64,000 bases of DNA from Streptomyces sp. NBC_01116 (GTDB lineage Bacteria > Actinomycetota > Actinomycetes > Streptomycetales > Streptomycetaceae), in contig NZ_CP108644.1 of assembly GCF_041435495.1 (NCBI RefSeq), positions 3,081,001 through 3,145,000 on the forward strand, written 5' to 3'. Each line of letters begins with the position of its first letter. Within the stretch, counting starts at the first letter, position 1. Of the stretch, positions 33,838 to 42,236 are shown piece by piece. The position numbers were made by a program, and so were the translations under genes. Under the pieces are notes generated by a model. It did no database searches, was not told the origin of the DNA, and saw only the letters and a program-made list of their open reading frames with translations.

Positions 33838-36800
33838 CTACACGTGCGTACGCAACAACGTCCGCATCGTCCGCATGGCCACGGACAGATTCGCCAGGTC
33901 GAACGCGTCCGACCCCTGGATCTCCTCCAGCGTCGACCGCGACCGGGCAAGAATCGCCGCGTTCTTCGACTCCCACGCCGTGAACCGCTCCTCCGGCGTG
34001 GACGACCCGTTCCCCACGCTCAGCACGTCCGACGTGAGCGCCGCGTGCGCCGCGTACAGGTCCTCGCGGATGGAGGCGCGGGCCATGGACTGCCAGCGGT
34101 CGGCCCGCGGCAGCTCGATGATCCGGTCCATCAGCTGGGTGATCCGCAGCCGGTCCGCGAGGTCGTAGTAGACCTCGGCGACCTCCAGCGGATCCTGGCC
34201 CGTACGGTCGGCGATGGCCACGATGTCCAGCGCCGGGAAGGCGGAGGAGAACCCGGCCACCCGGACCGCCAGCCCGTCCGGCACACCGGCGGCCGTCAGC
34301 TCGTCCAGGATCGAGTGGTACCAGTCCAGGTCCGCGCCCTTGACCAGCTTGGGCAGCTCGTCCCAGACCCGGGCGACGCCGTCCCGGAAGCTCCGGATCG
34401 TCTCCGCGATGGCAACGGGCTGCGGCCGGTTGCCCAGCAGCCAGCGCGAACCGCGCTCGACCAGCCGCCGCGAGTGCAGCCGGATCCGGGTCTGGACCTC
34501 GGCGGCGACCTTGTTGTCGAGCGCCTCGACCGCGTCCCACACCTCCGACAGGCCGAAGATCTCACGGGCCGTGAACTGGGCCCGGACGATCTCCTCGATC
34601 GACGCCCCGGTCTCCTCGCGCAGCCGGTGCAGGAAGGTCGAACCAGCGGTGTTCACCGTGTCGTTGACCAGGACCGTCGTGATGATCTCGCGCCGCAGCG
34701 CGTGCCCGTCGACCGCCTCGGGGAACCGCTCGCGCAGCTCGCTCGGGAAGTAGGCGTGCACGAGCTTCTGCAGGTGCGGGTCGTCCGGCAGGGCCGTGGA
34801 GATCAGCTCGTCCGCCGTCGTGATCTTGGTGTAGGCGATCAGCACGGCCAGCTCGGGCTGGCTCAGCCCCTTCTCGTTGCTGAGCAGCTCCCGGATGTGC
34901 CGGTCGGCGGGCAGGAACTCCAGCGCCCGGTCGAGGGCGCCGTCGCGCTCCAGGCGGCGCATGAAGCGCTGCTGGGCGTGGAGCAGGGACGGGGCCTGGG
35001 CGGAGGCGTTGGAGAGCGCGACGTTCTGCGCGTAGTTGTTGCGCAGGACGAGCTTGCCGACCTCGTCGGTCATGTCGGCGAGCAGCTTGTTGCGCTGCTT
35101 GACGGTCATGTCGCCGTCCCGCACCAGACCGTTGAGCAGGATCTTGATGTTCACCTCGTGGTCGGAGGTGTCCACACCGGCGCTGTTGTCGATCGCGTCG
35201 GTGTTGATCCGGCCGCCGCTGCGGGCGAACTCGATGCGGCCGAGCTGGGTGGCCCCGAGGTTGCCGCCCTCGCCGACGACCTTGGCCCGCAGGTCCTCGC
35301 CGTTGACGCGGATCGCGTCGTTGGCCTTGTCGCCGACGTCCGCGTTCGACTCGGGGACGGCCTTGATGTACGTGCCGATCCCGCCGTTCCACACCAGGTC
35401 GACGGGGGCCTTGAGGATGGTCTGCATCAGGTCGGCGGGCGTCATCTTGCTCACCGAGGGGTCGATGCCGAGCGCCTCGCGGACGTGCGAGTTGAGCGGG
35501 ATCGACTTGGCGCTGCGCGGGTGGATCCCGCCGCCCGCCGAGAGCAGGGCCGTTTCGTAGTCGGCCCAGGAGCTGCGGGGCAGATCGAAGAGCCGGCGCC
35601 GCTCGGCGTACGAGGTGGCGGCGTCCGGGTTCGGGTCGATGAAGATGTGCCGGTGGTCGAAGGCGGCGACGAGGCGGATGTGCTCGGAGAGCAGCATCCC
35701 GTTGCCGAACACGTCGCCGGACATGTCACCGACGCCGACGACGGTGAAGTCCTCGGTCTGGGTGTCGTGGCCCAGCTCCCGGAAGTGCCGCTTGACGGAC
35801 TCCCAGGCGCCCCGGGCGGTGATGCCCATGCCCTTGTGGTCATAGCCGGCCGAGCCGCCGGAGGCGAACGCGTCGCCGAGCCAGAAGCCGTACGCGACGG
35901 CGACCTCGTTGGCGATGTCGGAGAAGCTCGCCGTGCCCTTGTCCGCGGCGACGACGAGGTAGGTGTCGTCCTCGTCGTGCCGGACGACGTCGGCGGGCGG
36001 CACGACCTCGCCGGCCACCATGTTGTCGGTGATGTCGAGCAGCGCGGAGATGAACGTGCGGTACGCGGCGATGCCCTCCGCGAACCAGGCGTCGCGGTCC
36101 ACGGACGGGTCCGGGAGCTGCTTGGCGACGAAGCCGCCCTTGGCGCCGACGGGCACGATGACGGTGTTCTTCACCATCTGCGCCTTGACCAGGCCGAGGA
36201 TCTCCGTACGGAAGTCCTCACGCCGGTCCGACCAGCGCAGCCCGCCCCGGGCGACCTTGCCGAAGCGCAGGTGGACGCCCTCCACGCGCGGCGAGTAGAC
36301 CCAGATCTCGTACGCCGGCCGAGGTGCGGGCAGGTCCGGGATGGCCTGCGGGTCGAACTTCATCGAGACGTACGAATGCGGGGTGCCGTCCTCCGTGTGC
36401 TGGAAGAAGTTGGTCCGCAGGGTGGCCTTGATGACGGTGAGGAAGGACCGCAGGATCCGGTCCTCGTCGAGCGAGGCGACCTGGTCCAGGGCCCCGTCCA
36501 GCTCCTCCAGGAGCCCGTCGGTCAGCTCGGTGCCGGCGCTCTGGCGGCCGGGCGACATGCGGGCCTCGAAGAGCGAGACGAGCAGTCGGGTGGTGTGGAC
36601 GTTGTTGCGGAGCGTGGACTCCATGTAGTCCTGGCTGAAGGTCGAACCCGCCTGCCGCAGGTACTTCGCGTAGGCGCGCAGCACCATGGCCTGCCGCCAG
36701 TTGAGTCCGGCGCCGAGGATCAGGGCGTTGAAGCCGTCGTTCTCCGCCTCGCCCTTCCAGACCGCGGCGAACGCCTCCTGGAAGCGGGCGCGGGCGTCGT

Positions 36801-38844
36801 CGGCGAGATAGCCGCCGTTGCCGTTGGCCAGCGGCATCCGCAGCCCGAAGTCGTAGATCCAGGCGTGGGTGCGGTCCGCGCAGCGCAGCTCGTACGGCCG
36901 CTCGTCGACGACCTCGACGCCGAGCTGCTGGAGCGCCGGGAGGACGGCGGAGAGGGAGACCTGCTCGCCGGTCCGGTAGATCTTGAAGCGGCGCTCGTCG
37001 GGGCCCGCGCCGACCGGCTCGTACAGGCTGAGGGCGAAGTCCTTCTCGCCCTGCTTGAGGGTCTCCAGATGGACCAGGTCGGCGACGGCGGCGCGCGGCG
37101 AGTGGTCGGCCTTGTAGCCCTCGGGGAACGAGTGGCCGTACTGGCGCTGGAGTTCCGCGCCGCGCTCCTCGCCCAGCTCGGCGGTGAGCGCCTCCTGGAA
37201 GCCGTCGGCCCAGGAGCGGGCGGCCTCGACGAGGCGGGCCTCGATGCGGTCGGCGTCGGCGTCCGTCAGGTGCGGCAGCTCGGTGCCGGCCGGGACGCGG
37301 ATGACGAAGTGCAGCCGGGAGAGGATCGATTCGGTGTTCCAGGCGGTGAAGTCGACGCTGTTGCCGCCGAGCTCCTCCTTGAGGATGTCGATCAGCCGCA
37401 GGCGTACGCCGGTGGTGTACCGGTCGCGCGGCAGGTAGACGATCGCGGAGTAGTAGCGCCCGTACTCGTCCTGGCGCAGGTAGAGCCGCAGCCGGCGGCG
37501 CTCCTGGAGGTAGAGGACGGAGGTCACGATGGAGCGGAGCTGGTCGACGGGTGTCTGGAACAGCTCGTCGCGGGGGTAGGTCTCCAGGATCTGGAGCAGG
37601 TCGCGGCCGTCGTGGCTGTTGTACGAGAAGCCCGCGCCCTCGACGACCTCGGCGACCTTGCGGCGGATGACGGGCACCCGGCGCACCGACTCGGTGTAGG
37701 CGGCGGAGGAGAAGAGCCCGAGGAAGCGCCGCTCGCCGACGACGTTGCCCTTGGCGTCGAACTTCTTCACGCCGACGTAGTCGAGGTAGCTGGGGCGGTG
37801 CACGGTGGCCCGGCTGTTGGCCTTCGTCAGGACGAGGAGCTTGTGCTCGCGGGCCTTGGCGCGGGCGTCGGCGGGCAGCCGGTCGAAGGACGGGCTGACC
37901 GGGTGGGCCTCGTCCTCGTTGTGGTGCGGGTCGGAGCGCAGGATGCCGAGCCCGGTGCCGGGCACGGCGGCCAGCGCGTCGCTGTCCTTCAGCTCGTACT
38001 CGCGGTAGCCGAGGAAGGTGAAGTGGTCGGCGGCCAGCCAGCGCAGCAGCTCGCGGGCCTCGTCGACCTCCTCGTCGGCGAGGTCGTCGAGCGGTTCGCC
38101 GGGCAGGTCGTCGGCGATCCGGAGGGCGGCTTCGCGCATCTTCCCCCAGTCCTCGACGGTCTCCCGCACGTCGGACAGGACGCGCAGCAGGTCGGCGGTG
38201 ATCTGCTGGAGGTCGGCGCGGTCGGTCTCGCGGTCGATCTCGACGTGGATCCAGGACTCGACGAGCGCGTCGTGGGGCAGCTCGGCCGTGGCGTCCTTGG
38301 ACTTCTTCCGGCCCTGGGTGGCCTTCGGGAGGCCGGGGCCGCCGGAGAGGACCTCGATGAGCTTGCCGGTGACGTCGCGGCGGACGGTGACCTGCGGGTG
38401 GATCACGACGTGGATGCCACGCCCCTGCCGGGACAGCTCGTTGGTGACGGAGTCCACCAGGAAGGGCATGTCGTCGGTGACGACCTCGACGACGGAGTGG
38501 CTGCAGGTCCAGCCGTTCTCCTCGACGGTCGGGGTGTGCACCCGGACGTTCGCGGTGCCCTGCGGACGGTTCTCGGCGAGCCGGTAGTGCGAGGCGGCGG
38601 CGCCGAAGACGTCGACCGGGTCACGGCCGCTGAGGTCCTCCGGAGCCGTATGCAGGTAGTAGCGCTGGAGGTAGGCGAGCACCGTGTCCTGACCGGGACG
38701 GGCGCCCTCGTCGGCCCCGGCAGCGGAAACCCGCGCCCGGGGGGCACCTCCCGGGCCACCGACACCACCGCCCGGACCGTTGTCAGCTACCTTGGCGGCC
38801 CCTGCGAGCAGCTCGGCCTTGGCTTCGTCCAGCTTGGTCTGCAT
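33838..38844 (-). CDS. gdhB: NAD-dependent glutamate dehydrogenase, 180-kDa type
   Basis: Cytoplasmic NAD-specific glutamate dehydrogenase that oxidatively deaminates glutamate to 2-oxoglutarate and ammonium. The 1668-residue length fits the large class first described from Streptomyces clavuligerus, far longer than hexameric 450-residue enzymes. The central catalytic part shows K-V-A-R-G-G-L-R-W-S-D-R, then V-P-V-G-A-K-G-G-F-V and G-D-M-S-G-D-V-F-G-N-G, all conserved in this class. The N-terminal half contains the regulatory domains. Starts at ATG 38844 (M-Q-T-K-L-D-E-A) after a CAGGAG-containing leader. A Gly-rich loop near 25-45 interrupts the N-terminus. Single gene, convergent with the exporter genes and divergent from the DJ-1 gene. 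The symbol is by convention and less certain than the function. Confidence 0.95.
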   Translation of the reverse strand: MQTKLDEAKAELLAGAAKVADNGPGGGVGGPGGAPRARVSAAGADEGARPGQDTVLAYLQRYYLHTAPEDLSGRDPVDVFGAAASHYRLAENRPQGTANVRVHTPTVEENGWTCSHSVVEVVTDDMPFLVDSVTNELSRQGRGIHVVIHPQVTVRRDVTGKLIEVLSGGPGLPKATQGRKKSKDATAELPHDALVESWIHVEIDRETDRADLQQITADLLRVLSDVRETVEDWGKMREAALRIADDLPGEPLDDLADEEVDEARELLRWLAADHFTFLGYREYELKDSDALAAVPGTGLGILRSDPHHNEDEAHPVSPSFDRLPADARAKAREHKLLVLTKANSRATVHRPSYLDYVGVKKFDAKGNVVGERRFLGLFSSAAYTESVRRVPVIRRKVAEVVEGAGFSYNSHDGRDLLQILETYPRDELFQTPVDQLRSIVTSVLYLQERRRLRLYLRQDEYGRYYSAIVYLPRDRYTTGVRLRLIDILKEELGGNSVDFTAWNTESILSRLHFVIRVPAGTELPHLTDADADRIEARLVEAARSWADGFQEALTAELGEERGAELQRQYGHSFPEGYKADHSPRAAVADLVHLETLKQGEKDFALSLYEPVGAGPDERRFKIYRTGEQVSLSAVLPALQQLGVEVVDERPYELRCADRTHAWIYDFGLRMPLANGNGGYLADDARARFQEAFAAVWKGEAENDGFNALILGAGLNWRQAMVLRAYAKYLRQAGSTFSQDYMESTLRNNVHTTRLLVSLFEARMSPGRQSAGTELTDGLLEELDGALDQVASLDEDRILRSFLTVIKATLRTNFFQHTEDGTPHSYVSMKFDPQAIPDLPAPRPAYEIWVYSPRVEGVHLRFGKVARGGLRWSDRREDFRTEILGLVKAQMVKNTVIVPVGAKGGFVAKQLPDPSVDRDAWFAEGIAAYRTFISALLDITDNMVAGEVVPPADVVRHDEDDTYLVVAADKGTASFSDIANEVAVAYGFWLGDAFASGGSAGYDHKGMGITARGAWESVKRHFRELGHDTQTEDFTVVGVGDMSGDVFGNGMLLSEHIRLVAAFDHRHIFIDPNPDAATSYAERRRLFDLPRSSWADYETALLSAGGGIHPRSAKSIPLNSHVREALGIDPSVSKMTPADLMQTILKAPVDLVWNGGIGTYIKAVPESNADVGDKANDAIRVNGEDLRAKVVGEGGNLGATQLGRIEFARSGGRINTDAIDNSAGVDTSDHEVNIKILLNGLVRDGDMTVKQRNKLLADMTDEVGKLVLRNNYAQNVALSNASAQAPSLLHAQQRFMRRLERDGALDRALEFLPADRHIRELLSNEKGLSQPELAVLIAYTKITTADELISTALPDDPHLQKLVHAYFPSELRERFPEAVDGHALRREIITTVLVNDTVNTAGSTFLHRLREETGASIEEIVRAQFTAREIFGLSEVWDAVEALDNKVAAEVQTRIRLHSRRLVERGSRWLLGNRPQPVAIAETIRSFRDGVARVWDELPKLVKGADLDWYHSILDELTAAGVPDGLAVRVAGFSSAFPALDIVAIADRTGQDPLEVAEVYYDLADRLRITQLMDRIIELPRADRWQSMARASIREDLYAAHAALTSDVLSVGNGSSTPEERFTAWESKNAAILARSRSTLEEIQGSDAFDLANLSVAMRTMRTLLRTHV

Positions 38845-39276
38845 GTCCTCTGGCTCCTGTCGCGCGCCGTTGCGTGACGTAGGTGAGAAAAGCGGCGTAC
38901 CGCCACGACGCGGGGTTTCCGGTCTGGGTCGACGCTATGCCGCTCGGAGAGATACCCGGGACCATATTGGCCATTTTCGGCAGCCGGTCCGGAGTCGGAA
39001 GATCGCGGATCGCCCGGGTGCTGTAGCACTCCGGGCGGCGGCCGGGGGCTTCGCTGCCCCCGAGGCGTATCGCGCTGATCACGGCACCAGGCTATCTCCC
39101 TCGCACCCTGTTGCGTCATGAGCTGCTTGTGTACAAAAGATCCCCCCGAACTTTGACACTCTGGACAGTGCGCCGTGCCGTCTTGGCGAACTCCCGAAAC
39201 CGGGGCAGTCTGTCCGTACCGCACGGATCCCGGCCCTGGCACACCATCGGGGCCACCGGCCCCGAGGAGCCCCGCC
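38845..39276. promoter_or_regulatory. Divergent intergenic region of gdh and DJ-1 genes
   Basis: About 430 bp without a gene. It is less GC-rich than the flanks. A TTGACA hexamer at 39153-39158 faces the DJ-1 gene and could be a -35 element, but no good -10 follows at 17 or 18 bases. The gdh promoter should lie around 38900-39100; no clear hexamers were found. Confidence 0.4.
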
Positions 39277-39855
39277 ATGCCGCAGAAGATCCTCATCGTC
39301 ACCGGCGACGCCGCCGAGTCGCTCGAAGTCCTCTACCCGTACCAACGGCTGCTGGAGGAGGGGTACGAGGTCGACATCGCGGCCCCCGAGCGCAAGACGC
39401 TGCGGTTCGTGGTCCACGACTTCGAACCCGGCTTCGACACGTACACGGAGAAGCCCGGCTACACCTGGCCCGCCGACCTGTCCTTCTCCGAGGTCGATCC
39501 CGGGGCCTACATCGCGCTGGTGATCCCGGGCGGTCGCGCCCCCGAGTACCTCCGCAACAACGCCGAGCTGCGGAAGATCGTCGGCGCCTTCTTCTCCGCG
39601 GACCGCCCGGTCGCGCAGATCTGCCACGGCCCCCTGATCACCGCCGCCACCGGCAGCCTCAGCGGCCGCAACGTCACGGCCTACCCGGCGCTGGAACCGG
39701 ACATGCAGAGCGCGGGCGCGACCTTCCAGGACACGGAGGCGGTCGTGGACGGCACCGTGGTCTCCTCCCGAGCCTGGCCGGACCACCCGGCCTGGATGCG
39801 GGAGTTCCTGAAGGTACTCAAGTCGACCCACCCGTCAGACCTGCCCGCCACCTGA
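39277..39855 (+). CDS. DJ-1/PfpI family protein
   Basis: A 192-residue protein of the DJ-1/PfpI superfamily, which includes glyoxalases, deglycase-like and stress proteins. It has I-L-I-V-T-G-D-A-A-E near the start and the nucleophile-elbow cysteine in A-Q-I-C-H-G-P-L (about 110), with P-G-G-R-A-P-E-Y before it. The start ATG 39277 has GAGGAG 8 bases upstream; the longer frame from 39175 is not supported. Substrate unknown. Monocistronic, followed by an intergenic repeat array. Confidence 0.93.
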   Translation: MPQKILIVTGDAAESLEVLYPYQRLLEEGYEVDIAAPERKTLRFVVHDFEPGFDTYTEKPGYTWPADLSFSEVDPGAYIALVIPGGRAPEYLRNNAELRKIVGAFFSADRPVAQICHGPLITAATGSLSGRNVTAYPALEPDMQSAGATFQDTEAVVDGTVVSSRAWPDHPAWMREFLKVLKSTHPSDLPAT

Positions 39856-40224
39856 CCCGAGCCCGCTAGTCCCGTCCGGCACCTGACCCGAGCCCCCCGA
39901 CCACACCCCTACTCCCGCCCCGCCGCACCTTCCAGCCCACCCGGTCGCACCTTCCAGCCCGTCCGGCGCTTGAGGACGCCTTTTCAGCTCGTCCCGCCGC
40001 GCCTTCCAGCCCGTCCGGCGTTTGAGGACGTCCTTCCAGCCCGCCCGGCCGCGCCTTCCAGCCCGTCCGGCGCTTGAGGACGTCCTTCCAGCCCGTCCGG
40101 CGCTTGAGGACGTCCTTCCAGCCCGTCCGGCGCTTGAGGACCGGGGCCCGGGGCAGCGCCCCGAAAACCCGCACCCGGGCACCCCGCACCCCGCGGAGCA
40201 CCCGCACACCCCACAGGCACCCCC
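39856..40224. repeat. Tandem array of five ~24-bp units in intergenic region
   Basis: The unit CAGCCCGTCCGGCGCTTGAG (plus GACG) occurs at 39955, 40007, 40059, 40089 and 40119. The first spacings are 52 and 52 bp, the last two exactly 30 bp; the 52-bp spacings contain a partial extra unit. The array ends in a hairpin CGGGGC-AGC-GCCCCG at 40149-40163. It lies between the convergent DJ-1 and HAD genes, where no gene is seen. Its function is unknown to me. Confidence 0.9.
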
Positions 40225-40902
40225 CTACGCGGCAAACGTCTCCGCCAACGCCACCGCCTCCCCCAGGCTGTCCACCACCGGCACCCCCGCCCCCTCCAGA
40301 CTGCTCCGGCTGTGCGACCCCCCGGTGTACAGCACGGCCCGAGCCCCCACATGCGCCGCCGCCACCGCGTCGTCCACCGCGTCCCCGATGACCACCGAAT
40401 TCTCCGGCGCGATCCCGCCCACCCCGGCCAGCGCCTCGAAGTGCCGCTCCATGTGGAGCGCCTTGCTCCCGCCGGACGGCCCCGTACGCCCCTCGACGCG
40501 GACGAACCGCGGCTCGATCCCGTACCCCCGCACCACCGGCACCAGCTGCTCGTGCCCGTACATGCTCAGCAGCGACTGACTGCGCCCGGCCCGCTGCCAC
40601 TGGTGCAGCAGCTCCTCCACCCCGGCGGTGAGCCCACAGGCCACCCGCTGCTCCGCGTAGTAGCGGTGGAAGATGACGTCCATCCGCTCCCACTCGGCCT
40701 CGGTGGGCAGCCGGCCCAGGAACCGCTCGTAGAACCGAGGTATGGGGATGGTGTACATCTCCCGGTACTGCTCCAGCGTGATCGGCGCCAGCTCGACCTC
40801 CGCGAACGCGGCGTTGGTCGCCTGGATGACGGCATGGGTGTCATCCAGCAGCGTGCCGTTCCAGTCCCAGACCAGATGCGTGCGTGTCGTCCCCGAAGTC
40901 AT
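40225..40902 (-). CDS. HAD-family hydrolase
   Basis: A 225-residue haloacid dehalogenase-type phosphatase. Motif I reads V-W-D-W-N-G-T-L-L-D, with the nucleophile Asp; Asn replaces the second Asp of the usual D-x-D, as in a subset of HAD phosphatases. Motif II is likely the S of S-L-L-S-M-Y-G, the motif III Lys is in S-K-A-L-H-M-E, and motif IV is V-V-I-G-D-A-V-D-D-A. A helical cap lies between motifs I and II. Start ATG 40902 has no clear ribosome site, but homology begins there. The substrate is not predictable. Confidence 0.9.
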   Translation of the reverse strand: MTSGTTRTHLVWDWNGTLLDDTHAVIQATNAAFAEVELAPITLEQYREMYTIPIPRFYERFLGRLPTEAEWERMDVIFHRYYAEQRVACGLTAGVEELLHQWQRAGRSQSLLSMYGHEQLVPVVRGYGIEPRFVRVEGRTGPSGGSKALHMERHFEALAGVGGIAPENSVVIGDAVDDAVAAAHVGARAVLYTGGSHSRSSLEGAGVPVVDSLGEAVALAETFAA

Positions 40903-40940
40903 ACAGAGAAAATACCCGCCGGGTCCGACAACGCCGCCCC

Positions 40941-41447
40941 TCAGCCGATGAGCTGCGGAATCTCCTGGACGCCGAACCAGAGCAGCTCGTGGTCCTCGGC
41001 CCCGTCCACCGTGAACTGCGCGTCGTCGTCGCCGAGGTCCGCGGCTCCCAGCGCCGCCGCCGCGGCGGCCACGTCCTTCTCCGCGTCGTCGGCGTCCACG
41101 TGCACCGCCGCCGCCTTGGCCAGCGGCAGCGCGGCAGCGATCCGCACCTCGCCGAGCGAAGCCGCGCTCAGCCCGTGATCGGGGTCGGCGACGGCGGACC
41201 CGTCCGGTACGTCGACGGCCACGACGACCCGGCGGCGCACCTCGTCCGGCTTGCCCGCGATCATCCGGAGCGAGGCGGCGGCGGCCCGGTTGAGCGCCGC
41301 GTACTCCAGCTCCTCGATGTCGTCGGAGACGTACCACTCGCGCAGCCCCGGGGTCACCGCGTAGGCGGTCAGCGGCCCGGGACCGACCTCGCCCGCACCG
41401 TGCGCCGCTGCGAGACCGGAGAGGGTCAGGGGGACGTACACGCGCAT
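40941..41447 (-). CDS. Conserved actinobacterial protein of unknown function (DUF6912-like)
   Basis: A 168-residue acidic protein beginning M-R-V-Y-V-P-L-T-L-S-G-L-A-A-A. It has no signal peptide or membrane helix. Pattern R-E-W-Y-V-S-D-D-I-E-E-L-E-Y-A-A and R-R-V-V-V-A-V-D-V-P are characteristic of a family seen across Streptomyces, which I believe is DUF6912; that name is from memory. It sits 38 bp upstream of the HAD gene on the same strand, so the two are probably co-transcribed. Confidence 0.85.
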   Translation of the reverse strand: MRVYVPLTLSGLAAAHGAGEVGPGPLTAYAVTPGLREWYVSDDIEELEYAALNRAAAASLRMIAGKPDEVRRRVVVAVDVPDGSAVADPDHGLSAASLGEVRIAAALPLAKAAAVHVDADDAEKDVAAAAAALGAADLGDDDAQFTVDGAEDHELLWFGVQEIPQLIG

Positions 41448-41715
41448 GGCAGGTCGCTTTCGTAGAGGGAAACGTCCTCAGGATACGTGGGAACGTCCCC
41501 TTTCGGGTTTCGGCAACCGGGGTCGTCCGTCCACGGCCGACGCCCCGTCACCCCCGCTGTCGCCCTTGTCCCGCATGGGCTGAGCCACGGATAGGTGATT
41601 CCACCCGCGCCCGATCGGCGCCCGAAGGCCCCTTGCGTCGCTGACGGCGGCCCCCGTAGAAGATCCCCAACAGAAGTTACCGTCCGGTAGAAACCGGGCC
41701 CGGTCAACGGGGGCG

Positions 41716-42168
41716 ATGATCATGAGCACGGACAGGACGAGGCCCGCCGGCCGACGCGACCAGAGTGGTCCCCGGTCGGTACCTCCGCAGCGGTCACGCA
41801 GGCAGCAGCCCCATCGGCCGCAGCGTCCGCACCAGTGGTTCGCCGAGCGCCTGCTCGCGGTCCTCAGCGGCCAGCGGCCGGTGCACTGGATGCTCGGCCA
41901 CACCATCGGCGAGGCCTACGACCAGCTCGCCGAACTGGCCCCGAGCACCCCGCTGGGGGCCACCCGGGGCAGCCGCCCCGTCCTTCGCCACTGCCGCGGG
42001 GCCCAGCCCGCCACCGGCGTGGTCGAGGCGTTCGCCAGCATCGCCGCGGGCGACCGGGTCCGGGCGATGGCCTTCCGGCTGGAACAGGGCCCCGACCAGC
42101 GCTGGCGCTGCGCGGCGGTGGAGCTGGGCGGCGAACGCCTGAACGTCGGCGCTCCGGGCCCCCGGTGA
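41716..42168 (+). CDS. Rv3235-like conserved protein
   Basis: A 150-residue protein with a basic Arg/Gln/Pro-rich first 40 residues, then a compact domain with H-Q-W-F-A-E-R-L-L-A-V-L-S-G-Q-R-P and F-R-L-E-Q-G-P-D-Q-R-W-R-C. This matches the Rv3235 family by pattern and by place: it lies beside secA here as in mycobacteria. Two near starts exist, ATG 41716 and ATG 41722. Function unknown. The gene is convergent with secA, with a strong hairpin between. Confidence 0.85.
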   Translation: MIMSTDRTRPAGRRDQSGPRSVPPQRSRRQQPHRPQRPHQWFAERLLAVLSGQRPVHWMLGHTIGEAYDQLAELAPSTPLGATRGSRPVLRHCRGAQPATGVVEAFASIAAGDRVRAMAFRLEQGPDQRWRCAAVELGGERLNVGAPGPR

Positions 42169-42180
42169 CCCGGCGAACAT

Positions 42181-42218
42181 GGCAGGGGCCGGGCACCTCG
42201 TGGTGTCCGGCCCCTGCC
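42181..42218. terminator. Bidirectional terminator between Rv3235-like gene and secA
   Basis: A 17-bp stem with one G-U pair (42181-42197 with 42202-42218) and loop TCGT lies between the convergent stop codons at 42168 and 42237. Confidence 0.85.
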
Positions 42219-42236
42219 GCGGCACTGCCGCCGGTG

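Noticed and set aside
33751..38877. 1708-codon open frame opposite the glutamate dehydrogenase gene
   Set aside because: It is the mirror of a long high-GC gene; the reading (Val/Leu/Asp/Arg-rich without motifs) has no family resemblance, while the opposite strand has full NAD-GDH motifs.
39955..40142. CRISPR-like appearance of the repeat array
   Set aside because: Intervals between units are 6 to 28 bases and made of related sequence, not unique spacers of constant size, and no cas genes are present.
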